Assembly (NCBI GenBank): GCA_023411395.1
Contig: JAEYOV010000059.1
Location: 1 to 48,178, forward strand
DNA: 48,178 bases
Source: Bacillota bacterium
Lineage (GTDB): Bacteria > Bacillota > Clostridia > Christensenellales > Aristaeellaceae
Reading direction: 5' to 3'
The translations under genes were made by a program, and so were the position numbers. The number at the start of each line of letters is the position of its first letter. Within the stretch, counting starts at the first letter, position 1. This document shows positions 16,846 to 25,554 of the stretch, piece by piece. Under the pieces are notes generated by a model, which saw only the letters and a program-made list of their open reading frames with translations, ran no database searches and was not told where the DNA came from.

Positions 16846-18408
16846 ATGAAGAAACTGCTCGCGACCCTGCTGGCCGCTGTCATGCTGCTGGCGACCTTCG
16901 GCGCGGCCGCCGAAGCCACTTTCCCCATTGTGGAAGAGCCTATCACCATCAAGGTGATGCAGTGGGCCGTTGAGAACCAGCAGGTGGACTTTGAAAACCT
17001 GTGGTTCTACAAGGAGCTGGAAGCCAAGACGAACATCAAGGTGGAATGGGAAGTCGTCAGGGATGCCGACTGGAAGACCAAGCTGAACCTGATGTTTGCT
17101 TCCGGCGAGTATCCGGATGTGATCATCCGCGGCGAGGTGGACGTTGAGGAGTACGGCGTGACCCAGGGCATACTGGTGCCGCTGGACGACCTGATCCCCC
17201 AGTACATGCCCAACTATTACAGCCGCCTGAACATGAACAGCGCCAACGCTTCCATCCCGGCGTCCGACGGCAAGACGTACTGGATCGGCAACCTCACGGC
17301 CCAGAATGTCAACCACGACGGCAACCACTACATCAACAAGGCCTGGCTGGACAAGCTCGGCCTGGAAGTGCCCAAGACCATTGATGAATTGACCGAGGTG
17401 CTGCGCGCCTTCCGGGATAACGATCCCAACGGCAATGGCCAAAAGGACGAAATCCCCATGTCCGCCGCGGACCTGATTCACCAAACCCAGGGCGTGTATA
17501 CCCACTTCGCCAACTTCGGCGTGCCGCTCACCCGCTTTGTCTACGCCTGCGTCGATGACGACAACAAGGTGGTCTTCCCCGGCTACATGCCAGGCTTCCG
17601 CGATGCCTGCGAATGGCTGAGCCTGTGCTACAGCGAGGGCCTTTTGGACCCCGAGGCCATCACCCAGGACTCCAATGTGTGGGGCACCAAGATGAACGCG
17701 GAACAGGTGGGCTATACCACGTACCTGCGGCTCATCAACACCGCGCTGACGCCTGACATCGCCGCGCAGTTTGTTTCACTCATACCCCCGGCCAGCGAAT
17801 ATGGCGTATCCGTGCCCCGCATCCTGGAAGTGCCGACCTGGGGCGCGTTCATCACCACCGCCAACAAGCACATACCGGAAACGCTGCGCTGGCTGGATGC
17901 CCAGTTTGAAACCGAGACCATGATGGTCAGCGTCAATGGCCCCATTCAGGAGGGCGGCCCCATTGCGCCTACCATGAAGATCAACGAGAGCGGCAAGTAT
18001 GAGATCGTTTCCATCCCCGAGAACAATGGCCTGTACCAATACGTGCCGGTGATCCATGGCCAGTTCTTTGCCCCCGGCGACTACTACTTTGACATTTACG
18101 AAATGCCGCCGCACCGGGTGGAGCGCTACAACACCAGCAAGGATTACGAGGAAGCCGGCGTGCTGGAGAAGAATTCCTTCTATTATTTGTACCGGCTTGT
18201 GAAAATGGACAACGAGAGCTCGCTGGAGGCTACCCGCCTGTTCAACGAGATCGAGAAGTTCATGAAGGAATCCATCGCAACCTTCATCACCAGCGGCGTG
18301 ACGGACGAAAGCTGGCAGGCGTTCCTTAATACGGCCAAGGCTGTGGGCGCGGACCGCTATGTGGAGCTGTACCAGGCAGCTTATGACAAATACCTTGCCA
18401 CACACTGA
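16846..18408 (+). CDS. Extracellular solute-binding protein (LplA/LipO-like)
   Basis: A 520-aa binding protein that would deliver oligosaccharides to the LplB/YtcP channel. Signal peptide 1-23 ends in GAAAEA with no cysteine, so this is not a standard lipoprotein. The mature part has WYKELEAKTNIKVEWE-like and GEYPDVI motifs of the large oligosaccharide-binding family (cluster B). GGGAGG lies 10 nt before the ATG. It is the third gene of the uptake operon, preceded by an RNA hairpin and followed by a very strong one. How it stays at the cell surface is unclear. Confidence 0.92.
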   Translation: MKKLLATLLAAVMLLATFGAAAEATFPIVEEPITIKVMQWAVENQQVDFENLWFYKELEAKTNIKVEWEVVRDADWKTKLNLMFASGEYPDVIIRGEVDVEEYGVTQGILVPLDDLIPQYMPNYYSRLNMNSANASIPASDGKTYWIGNLTAQNVNHDGNHYINKAWLDKLGLEVPKTIDELTEVLRAFRDNDPNGNGQKDEIPMSAADLIHQTQGVYTHFANFGVPLTRFVYACVDDDNKVVFPGYMPGFRDACEWLSLCYSEGLLDPEAITQDSNVWGTKMNAEQVGYTTYLRLINTALTPDIAAQFVSLIPPASEYGVSVPRILEVPTWGAFITTANKHIPETLRWLDAQFETETMMVSVNGPIQEGGPIAPTMKINESGKYEIVSIPENNGLYQYVPVIHGQFFAPGDYYFDIYEMPPHRVERYNTSKDYEEAGVLEKNSFYYLYRLVKMDNESSLEATRLFNEIEKFMKESIATFITSGVTDESWQAFLNTAKAVGADRYVELYQAAYDKYLATH

Positions 18409-18442
18409 GAACCTATGCTAATATCATCATAACCACTGCATG

Positions 18443-18478
18443 GACCATGCCGCGAAGCTTTCGCTTCGCGGCATGGTC
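18443..18478 (+). other. Perfect 16-bp hairpin between binding-protein and AraC genes
   Basis: 18443-18458 pairs without mismatch with 18463-18478 around a TTTC tetraloop. No T-tract follows, and the AraC-type ATG begins 30 bp later. Likely an mRNA 3'-end protector or processing site that lets the binding protein be expressed far above the regulator. Confidence 0.8.
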
Positions 18479-18507
18479 TGCGCGTCCGATGCTGAGGAGC
18501 GTGTTCC

Positions 18508-20763
18508 ATGAAGAGGAAGGGCATCATCCATTCCATCCTGCTGCGCTATATGATTTCCTACGCGGCGATCATGGCGGTGCTCTTCGTTGGCGTAGGGATT
18601 TACATGAACAATACCTATGTCAGTTCCATCCGCGCAAACACGGTGGAGAGCAGCATCAACAAGCTGGGCAGGATCAGGTACCAGCACGAGGAGAAGCTGG
18701 CCACCCTGCTTTCCGTCGGCAGGCAGATCGGCCTTTCGCCCTACATCCGTTCCTTCAAGTTCAGCCAGGAGCCTATGAGGGCATACCATTTGAAGCTGCA
18801 ACTGGCGCCCTACACCATGACTATCGATTTTTTCGACCAGTTTTACGTGATCTTCAACGAGGACGATTACCTGTATTCCTCCGCCACTTCCGCCGGGCTG
18901 CAAATGTTTCTGGATAAGCTGATGCGTTTTGAGGATACGCCGCCTGATATGCTGCTGGCGGCGCTGCGCAGGCAGGACAACCACATGACCATCCTTCCGG
19001 CCCAGAATGTGGACAGCATCCTTACCTACGGCGTCAACAACCGCATGGTGGCGGTGATCGCGCCGCTGAGCATGGGGGACAGGTACAACTCCGGCAACGC
19101 CCTTTTCTTGATCAAGGAAAGCACCTACCAGCAGATGTTTGCCGATGAAATCTATGAGCCGCGCAGCACGTACATTTTTTATAACGGCACGACGCTGGCG
19201 GCCAGCCGCGGCCTTGCCGTTTCGGATGATGCGATCCAAAGTGAGGTAATGGGAAACCGGGATACGCTGGTGAAGGATCTTGCGTTTGACGGGAGGCAGT
19301 ACCTGCTCATTGCCCAGCGCGGAAGCAAATTCAACATGCAATACGCCACGCTGATCCCCATGGAAACGGTGTGGAAGGATATGAGCCGGGCGCAGCTTGG
19401 CCTGGGCCTGTTCCTGTTTGCGCTGAGCATCCCCTGCATGGCGCTGACGTTCTACTTTTCCCGGCGGCATGTGAAGCCCATCAAGGAACTGCGCTACCTG
19501 TTTTCCGGCGCCGCGCCGGGGAAGGATGACTTTGAAGCAATCCATACCGGCATCGAGGCGCTGGTGGACAGGAATCAGGACTTGAATACGCGTTTGATCA
19601 AGAGCCTGCCGGCGCGGCGCTTGAACTTCATCAAGGACTTTGTCAAAGGCCGGTATCCGTCCAGGGCGGAGGCCGTGAAGGCCGCCGCGCAGTTGGGCAT
19701 GGACATCGACAAAAAGTGCTTTGCCGTCTCCCTGATCGGCGCGCCGCCCCGGGATGGGGGCGAACCGGATATGGAAAATATCACCGCCCGCCTTGGAGGC
19801 GATGTTACCGGGCATTACGTGGAGCTGCTGGCGTTGGAACAGTTCCTGTTCGTGCTTTTTTCGGACAGCGCCGATTTGATTGACGCCTGGGTCTGGCAGA
19901 CGCAAAGCGATGTGGCATCATCGTCGGCGGGGGTGGCCGTATCCATCAGCAATGTCTACCAGGATTTTTCCCATGTGGGCAACGCCTACCTTCAGGCCAG
20001 CACCGCCTATGACAACAGGTTCGTGATGGGCAATGCCCATGTGCTGCGCTTTGCGGACGTCAGCGCGGCGGCCAAGGATATTGTTCCATTTACCCGCAGC
20101 TACCTGGACGGCTTCCGCAAGGCGCTTCGGGCGGGAGACGCCAGAGCGCTGAACGACCGCATGGATGAATTGTTCCACTACCTTGGCAGCACGGAGCTGT
20201 CGCTGTTCGCCTTCCGTATGATCTACAACAACGTGATCGGCGCCATGCTCAGCGAACAAATTGACAGGCATGCAGGAAATATGGACGCCATGCAGTATTA
20301 TGATGTGTTCACATTGTCGGGATGCCGTTCCATCGCCGATCTGGATGACCTTCTTCGCAAGCTGTGCCGCGATATCCTGGCCCATGGGGAAAAGGAGAGC
20401 ACGCAGGCCCACCCGGTGATCCGCGACATCATCGGCTACATGCACCAGCACTATGCGGACCCAACGCTCAGCATGAGCGCCATCGCCGATGAATATGGCA
20501 TCAGCGCGGTGCGGCTGTCGCTGGACTTCAAGGAACTCAGCGGCATGACGCCTTCGGAGTACCTGTTCCTTTTGCGCATGGAAAAGGCCAAGGAATTGCT
20601 CGGCGGCACGAAGCTGTCCGTAAAGGACATCGGCCTTGCGGTAGGCTATTGCGACGCTTCCGGCTTTATCAGAAGGTTCAGGCAGCACATGGCGATGACA
20701 CCGGCACAGTACCGGCAAATGATCGGCCAGAAGGACGGCACGGGCAGGGATGTGGCGGAATAA
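18508..20763 (+). CDS. Membrane-bound AraC-family regulator
   Basis: A 751-aa one-component regulator of the YesN/YtdP-like kind. Transmembrane helix at about 11-30, an extracytoplasmic sensing domain (30-295), second helix at about 297-318 followed by a HAMP-like stretch, a cytoplasmic middle region, and a C-terminal AraC double helix-turn-helix (about 640-740) with MSAIADEYGISAVRLSLDFK and VKDIGLAVGYCDASGFIRRF. It probably senses the transported sugar or the loaded binding protein and activates this cluster. It lies between the binding-protein gene and the GH4 gene; the latter follows after 16 bp. Confidence 0.93.
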   Translation: MKRKGIIHSILLRYMISYAAIMAVLFVGVGIYMNNTYVSSIRANTVESSINKLGRIRYQHEEKLATLLSVGRQIGLSPYIRSFKFSQEPMRAYHLKLQLAPYTMTIDFFDQFYVIFNEDDYLYSSATSAGLQMFLDKLMRFEDTPPDMLLAALRRQDNHMTILPAQNVDSILTYGVNNRMVAVIAPLSMGDRYNSGNALFLIKESTYQQMFADEIYEPRSTYIFYNGTTLAASRGLAVSDDAIQSEVMGNRDTLVKDLAFDGRQYLLIAQRGSKFNMQYATLIPMETVWKDMSRAQLGLGLFLFALSIPCMALTFYFSRRHVKPIKELRYLFSGAAPGKDDFEAIHTGIEALVDRNQDLNTRLIKSLPARRLNFIKDFVKGRYPSRAEAVKAAAQLGMDIDKKCFAVSLIGAPPRDGGEPDMENITARLGGDVTGHYVELLALEQFLFVLFSDSADLIDAWVWQTQSDVASSSAGVAVSISNVYQDFSHVGNAYLQASTAYDNRFVMGNAHVLRFADVSAAAKDIVPFTRSYLDGFRKALRAGDARALNDRMDELFHYLGSTELSLFAFRMIYNNVIGAMLSEQIDRHAGNMDAMQYYDVFTLSGCRSIADLDDLLRKLCRDILAHGEKESTQAHPVIRDIIGYMHQHYADPTLSMSAIADEYGISAVRLSLDFKELSGMTPSEYLFLLRMEKAKELLGGTKLSVKDIGLAVGYCDASGFIRRFRQHMAMTPAQYRQMIGQKDGTGRDVAE

Positions 20764-20779
20764 TATCGGGAGGATTTTT

Positions 20780-22183
20780 ATGGAATACGCGGGCGGACAG
20801 GTGAAGGGCTTGAAAATTGCCTATATCGGCGGCGGCTCCCGGGGCTGGGCCTGGGGATTTATGAAGGACCTGGCCATGGACGCGCAGATGGAAGGCCTGG
20901 TGCGCTTGTACGACATCGACCGGGACGCGGCGGAAAAGAATAAGCGCATAGGCGATATGATTTCAACGCATCCGGAGGCCAAGGCCCGCTGGCGCTATGA
21001 GGTGAGCGGGACGCTTGCACAGGCCCTTGCGGGCGCGGACTTTGTGGTCATTTCCATCCTGCCGGGAACGTTCAGGGAAATGCACTCGGACGTGCACTGG
21101 CCGGAGCGGTACGGCGTGTGGCAGCCCGTGGGCGATACGGCCGGCCCCGGCGGGTTCATGCGGGCCATGCGCACCGTGCCCATGTTCGTTAAAATCGCTC
21201 AGGCGATACGGGATCACGCGCCGGATGCCTGGGTGATCAACTATACGAATCCCATGACCGTTTGCATGCGTACCCTGTACACAGTCTTTCCCGGGATCAA
21301 GGCGTTCGGCTGCTGCCATGAGGTGTTCGGCACCCAAAAGCTGCTGACCGCCATGCTGGAGGACATGGAAGGTGTCAAGGACGTTGACCGCACGGAAATC
21401 AAGACCGGCGTGACGGGCATCAACCATTTCACCTGGCTGTACAGTGCAAGCTATCAGGGACAGGACTTGTTTCCCATGTACCGCCGGTTTGCGGACAAGT
21501 ATTACGAAACCGGCTTCACCAAGGGAAAAGATGAAAACTGGATGAACAATGTCTTCGACTGCTCCCACAGGGTGAAGTTCGACCTGTTCCGCCGCTATGG
21601 CCTGATCGCGGCGGCGGGGGACAGGCACCTGGCGGAATTCATGCCTCCCTGGTATTTGAAGAACCCTGAAACGGTGCGCTCCTGGGGCTTTGGCCTGACC
21701 ACCGTCAAATGGCGGGAGGAGGATCTTCAAAAGCGACTTGCCAGGCGGGAGGCGCTGCTTGATGGCAGGGAGCCGGTTGCGCTGGACGGCTCCGGCGAGG
21801 AGGGCCACCTTCTCATCAAGGCGCTGCTGGGGCTTGGGGATATGGTATCCAATGTCAACATCCCCAACCGTGGCCAAATCGAAAATCTTCCCAAGGATGC
21901 GGTGGTGGAGACCAACGCGCTGTTCCGCCGTGATGAAATTGCCCCTGTCCTGGCGGGCGCGCTGCCCAAGGGCGTCGATGGGTTGATCATTCGCCATGTT
22001 CTGAATCAGGAAAGCATTGTGAAAACCGCCATGACCTGCGATTTGACCTTGGGTCTTTCGACTTTCCTCAGTGATCCGCAATTGTCGGCCGTAAGCCCGG
22101 CGGATGGGGAGCGCATGTTCCGGGAGATGCTTCAAAATACAAAAGAGTACCTACCCAAGGGGTGGGAAACGGCCATCCGGTAA
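20780..22183 (+). CDS. lplD: GH4 alpha-galacturonidase/alpha-glucuronidase (LplD-like)
   Basis: NAD- and metal-dependent glycosidase, 467 aa. IAYIGGGSRGWA is the Rossmann loop. INYTNPMTVC, FGCCHEVFGTQKLL, GINHFTW and AAGDRHLAEF closely match the GH4 enzyme LplD of Bacillus subtilis, an alpha-galacturonidase, and carry the NPM, CHE and GINH motifs that bind substrate and metal. Start at 20780 behind GGGAGG. It is the last gene of the uptake operon. In the neighbourhood of GH10 and GH43 it may remove the (methyl)glucuronic acid branch from acidic xylo-oligosaccharides, the job done by GH67 AguA in known aldouronate clusters; pectin galacturonides are the alternative. Confidence 0.9.
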   Translation: MEYAGGQVKGLKIAYIGGGSRGWAWGFMKDLAMDAQMEGLVRLYDIDRDAAEKNKRIGDMISTHPEAKARWRYEVSGTLAQALAGADFVVISILPGTFREMHSDVHWPERYGVWQPVGDTAGPGGFMRAMRTVPMFVKIAQAIRDHAPDAWVINYTNPMTVCMRTLYTVFPGIKAFGCCHEVFGTQKLLTAMLEDMEGVKDVDRTEIKTGVTGINHFTWLYSASYQGQDLFPMYRRFADKYYETGFTKGKDENWMNNVFDCSHRVKFDLFRRYGLIAAAGDRHLAEFMPPWYLKNPETVRSWGFGLTTVKWREEDLQKRLARREALLDGREPVALDGSGEEGHLLIKALLGLGDMVSNVNIPNRGQIENLPKDAVVETNALFRRDEIAPVLAGALPKGVDGLIIRHVLNQESIVKTAMTCDLTLGLSTFLSDPQLSAVSPADGERMFREMLQNTKEYLPKGWETAIR

Positions 22184-22276
22184 TATTCATTGGTAACTTT
22201 GCCGTATCGTTGGCGATATCTTTGGATGCTACCCATGCCATACGGGGCATGACTTGATTTCCCTAAAACTGGGATT

Positions 22277-22299
22277 CCAAAGGGATAATACCCCTTTGG
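22277..22299. repeat. Intergenic palindrome 1
   Basis: CCAAAGGG/CCCTTTGG, 8-bp perfect stem with a 7-nt loop. First of a row of GC-rich palindromes between the convergent GH4 and GH38 genes. Confidence 0.7.
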
Positions 22300-22306
22300 C
22301 GGGGGT

Positions 22307-22326
22307 CCAGGGGGCGGAGCCCCTGG
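22307..22326. repeat. Intergenic palindrome 2
   Basis: CCAGGGG/CCCCTGG, 7-bp stem with a 6-nt loop, 7 bp after palindrome 1. Confidence 0.7.
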
Positions 22327-22353
22327 CGGCGGAGGCAAGCTCCCGCCCTACAC
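22327..22353. repeat. Dispersed 27-bp GC-rich repeat, copy 1
   Basis: An imperfect palindrome that recurs in inverted orientation at 48127-48153 with two mismatches. It lies directly after palindrome 2, in non-coding DNA. Confidence 0.75.
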
Positions 22354-22370
22354 TGGCCCCATCGATACAC

Positions 22371-22414
22371 AAAGCAGCCTGTCAAGAGTTTTTACTTTTG
22401 ACAGGCTGCTTTTT
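22371..22414. terminator. Bidirectional terminator between GH4 and GH38 genes
   Basis: 15-bp stem 22371-22385/22398-22412 (AAAGCAGCCTGTCAA), 12-nt loop, T-run at the end on the plus strand and an A/T-rich flank serving the minus strand. It stands between convergent genes. Confidence 0.88.
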
Positions 22415-22419
22415 AATGG

Positions 22420-25400
22420 TCAATAATCTACCCGCAGCGTCTTGATTTCAAAGGGGCGGAAGGTGAGGGAGACGGATTCGCCGGGCGCCAAAACCTCCCG
22501 CTCCTCCTCCAGCATATTGGTGAAGGCCAGGCCTTTTACAGGATGCCCGAAGGAAAGGAGGGCATTGGTATACGCGCCGGTGGACTCGTACAGCCGCAGG
22601 ATGTAGGCGCGCGCCGCATCCTCGCAGGGCTTTACCGTTTCGGCGAGCACGTTGGGCGCATCCACCGTCAAAAGTGCGGGAAGCACTCCGGCGCCGTCCT
22701 TTGCAAGGGGCAGGTAGTTGAAGCGGTAGGCCGGGCGCACCACCGTTTCGGCGGAAAAGTCTCCCGCGTGGGGCAGTATGGCGTAACGGCATGCATGGCG
22801 GCCCCGGTCGCCCAGGTGGTCCGGGCGCTCGCCGCCCTTGTGCAGCGACAGCCGCATGGACCCTTCCCGGACGGAAAGGCCGTACTTGCAGTCGTTGAGT
22901 AGCGCCAGGCCGTACCCAGCTTCCGACAGGTCGGAATACTTGTGGTTGCAGGTTTCGAACCGGGCCTTTTCCTGGGAGCTGGAACGGTGGTTGCTGCGGC
23001 GGATGAAGCCGAACTGGATTTCGTTGCGCACACCGTCGCACAAAAGCGCCGTATCAAACGCCGCTTTCAGGAAACGGTGGCCGTCCTGCCAGTCGATGAC
23101 CGTATCGAAAGTGACTTGTGGGCTGTGCGCATCAAACACCATGTCCTGGATGACGCTGGACTTTTCTGTGATTTGATACGTGCTGCGGATGCGCAATTCC
23201 ACCGGCCCCATGCATACGGTCTCCCGCTTCACAAGGCGGCTCGCATCGGTGAATTTGTCTTCCAGGTCGGCTTCGATATCCCAGTTGTCCCAGGCGGCAG
23301 GCACATCCTCCGCGACCAGGAAGGTATTGAAGGCGTATCCTTCCCTGTCCACCAGTTCCCGGCCTGTGGACAGGTCAACAAAAGAAGCGAGCGTGCCGTT
23401 TTGCCCGAACCGCACCCGGGCATATGGCGTTGTGAGCATATCCCCTTCCAGGACGAAGGGGATTTTTTGCGGTTGCGGTTCTCCCGCCTCCCAGATGAGA
23501 GACGTTTCTCCAAAGGCTGGAAGCGCAATACCCGACACCGCCAGCATTTCCTGCCCGTTCAAATCCGCAAACGCCTGCTGGGGATAATCCCCCGCAATGC
23601 GGAAGCCGGGGCGGCGGGGAAGGCAGACCGTTTCCCGCCTTGCAAAGGACAGGGGGTTGAAAAGCGTGATTTCAGTATCGCTATCCGTAGGGGCAATGAG
23701 CGCCCTGGACAATTCCTCCGCTGCCTGGACCGCCTTTGTGGTGGCAGCAATGGATTCCTCGTGTACCCGGTGGATGCAGGTGCCCGGCAGGATGTCGTGG
23801 AATTGGTTGACCAAAAGCGTATCCATCAGCGGGCGGATGGCGTCTCCGCCGGCGCTCTTTTGATGGAACACCGCGTCCCTTACGGTGAGCAGCTCCAAAT
23901 TGTGCAGCGCGATTTCCAGAAGCCTGTTGTTTCGCTTGATCTGGTGCTGGTTGGTAAGCGTGCCCCGGTGCAGCTCCAGATACAATTCCCCGGCGTACAG
24001 GGTGGGCTCCCTGATCTCGCTCTGAAGCCTTTGCATGAAGCGGCTTACGCTTGTATGCTCCGAGCGGGGCACGCCTTCCAGATCGGTAAGGCGCCGGCTC
24101 ATTTCGATCATCTCAAATTCCGGGCCGCCGCCGCCGTCGCCCTTTCCGTAGGAAAACAGGCGCATTCTGGAAGCCATTTTTTCCGCCATGGGGCTGTTGT
24201 TGATGGCCCCTCGGCCGGTGATGTCAATGAGCGCGGCCGGGTCCGGGCCGATGTGGATAACGTTCATGTGGGTGAGCACCTTGCTTCCGTCCAATCCCTT
24301 CCAATAGAAGGAGGTATAGGGGAAACGGTTGGTGTCATTCCAGGCCATTTTGGTGGTGAGGAAATAGGATACGCCGCACCCCAGCATGATTTGCGGGATG
24401 GCGTAGCTGTAGCCGAAGGTGTCCGGCAGCCAGAAGGCGTCGGACCGGTAGCCGAAATATTGCCGGGTAAAGCGCTGACCCCACAGGAACTGGCGGACGA
24501 GGTACTCGCCTCCGGTCAGGTTGCAGTCGCATTCCACCCATACGCCGCCGTTGGGCTCGTACCGGCCTTCCTTTACTTTGGCCTGTATGCGCGAAAACAG
24601 CTCCGGATAGTGGACCCTGATCCAGTTGCTGTGGCAGGCGGAGGATTGAACGAAGGTGTACTCCCCATATTCCTCCATCAGATTCATCTGGTTGGCGTAG
24701 GTGCGGGCGCATTTTTTCACCGTTTCGTGAAGGGGCCAGAGCCAGGCGGTATCCATGTGGCTGTGGCCGATGAGGCCCACGTAAGCGGCTGTATCGCCGT
24801 TGCGCTTTTGTAGCTGCTCCTTCAAAAGGGGCAGGGTATTGCGCAGCCCCGCACGGAACTCCTCCGGGGAAGCCCTGTCCGGATCATACAAAAGAGCGCG
24901 GTGTGCTTTTTCCAGCGTATAGAGGACATCCGCCCGGCGGATGCTTTCCTCGGGCAGGGCGCCGGCCAGGCTCAAAAGCGTGCGCAGGTCGAACAGGTAT
25001 TCCATGATCTCATCGTCCCTAAGGCACACTTCCACCGGGCCGATGGGATAGGTATAGCCGGCATAAATTTCATCCGTAAGCGGCTGGGTGCCGGGCATAT
25101 CGTGAAAGGCATAATATTCCAGGGCGATATCCATTTTGGAACCCGCCCTGGCGTTTGTCTGGAACCGGTTGCAGTAATGGTTGCCATGGCTGCCCACCAG
25201 CGTTTTCTGGGCAAAGTTGCTGTGTATTTTGCCGTCCACCCAAAGCGTGGCCTCATAACCGCCGATGCGTGGGTACAGGAACAGGTCCTTCCCCTCCAGC
25301 TCCGACGGGATGACATACGTGCCCAAAAACCAGCCGTACTGGGATTCCCCGCCCCATTGGCCGCTTTCCGGCAGCGGGCCGAACCGGTCTTCTTCCGGGA

Positions 25401-25536
25401 CCTGATGCAAGATTTCGGCGGTTTGGAAGAAGCGGACGTGGACTTCGCCCGCCTTTTGAAACAAAAGCCGCTCCAGGGTGGATTCCAGGCGTTTGAGCTT
25501 TGCCAGCGTTTGCGCCACGCTTTTTTCTGCAAGCAT
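22420..25536 (-). CDS. GH38 alpha-mannosidase
   Basis: Zn-dependent retaining alpha-mannosidase, 1038 aa, no signal peptide. The N-terminal galactose-binding-like region (1-230) precedes the GH38 domain with GHSHMDTAWLWP (zinc ligands H260 and D262) and WLPDTFGYS (nucleophile D372); ECDCNLTGGEYLVRQ is also typical. A three-helix and long beta-sandwich C-terminal part completes the family length. The start at 25536 has AAGGAG 7 nt upstream; an ATG two codons earlier is too close to it. It follows the regulator gene by 18 bp and is probably co-transcribed with it. It would release mannose from imported alpha-mannosides. Confidence 0.94.
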   Translation of the reverse strand: MLAEKSVAQTLAKLKRLESTLERLLFQKAGEVHVRFFQTAEILHQVPEEDRFGPLPESGQWGGESQYGWFLGTYVIPSELEGKDLFLYPRIGGYEATLWVDGKIHSNFAQKTLVGSHGNHYCNRFQTNARAGSKMDIALEYYAFHDMPGTQPLTDEIYAGYTYPIGPVEVCLRDDEIMEYLFDLRTLLSLAGALPEESIRRADVLYTLEKAHRALLYDPDRASPEEFRAGLRNTLPLLKEQLQKRNGDTAAYVGLIGHSHMDTAWLWPLHETVKKCARTYANQMNLMEEYGEYTFVQSSACHSNWIRVHYPELFSRIQAKVKEGRYEPNGGVWVECDCNLTGGEYLVRQFLWGQRFTRQYFGYRSDAFWLPDTFGYSYAIPQIMLGCGVSYFLTTKMAWNDTNRFPYTSFYWKGLDGSKVLTHMNVIHIGPDPAALIDITGRGAINNSPMAEKMASRMRLFSYGKGDGGGGPEFEMIEMSRRLTDLEGVPRSEHTSVSRFMQRLQSEIREPTLYAGELYLELHRGTLTNQHQIKRNNRLLEIALHNLELLTVRDAVFHQKSAGGDAIRPLMDTLLVNQFHDILPGTCIHRVHEESIAATTKAVQAAEELSRALIAPTDSDTEITLFNPLSFARRETVCLPRRPGFRIAGDYPQQAFADLNGQEMLAVSGIALPAFGETSLIWEAGEPQPQKIPFVLEGDMLTTPYARVRFGQNGTLASFVDLSTGRELVDREGYAFNTFLVAEDVPAAWDNWDIEADLEDKFTDASRLVKRETVCMGPVELRIRSTYQITEKSSVIQDMVFDAHSPQVTFDTVIDWQDGHRFLKAAFDTALLCDGVRNEIQFGFIRRSNHRSSSQEKARFETCNHKYSDLSEAGYGLALLNDCKYGLSVREGSMRLSLHKGGERPDHLGDRGRHACRYAILPHAGDFSAETVVRPAYRFNYLPLAKDGAGVLPALLTVDAPNVLAETVKPCEDAARAYILRLYESTGAYTNALLSFGHPVKGLAFTNMLEEEREVLAPGESVSLTFRPFEIKTLRVDY

Positions 25537-25554
25537 CGGCATTCTCCTTCGTGC

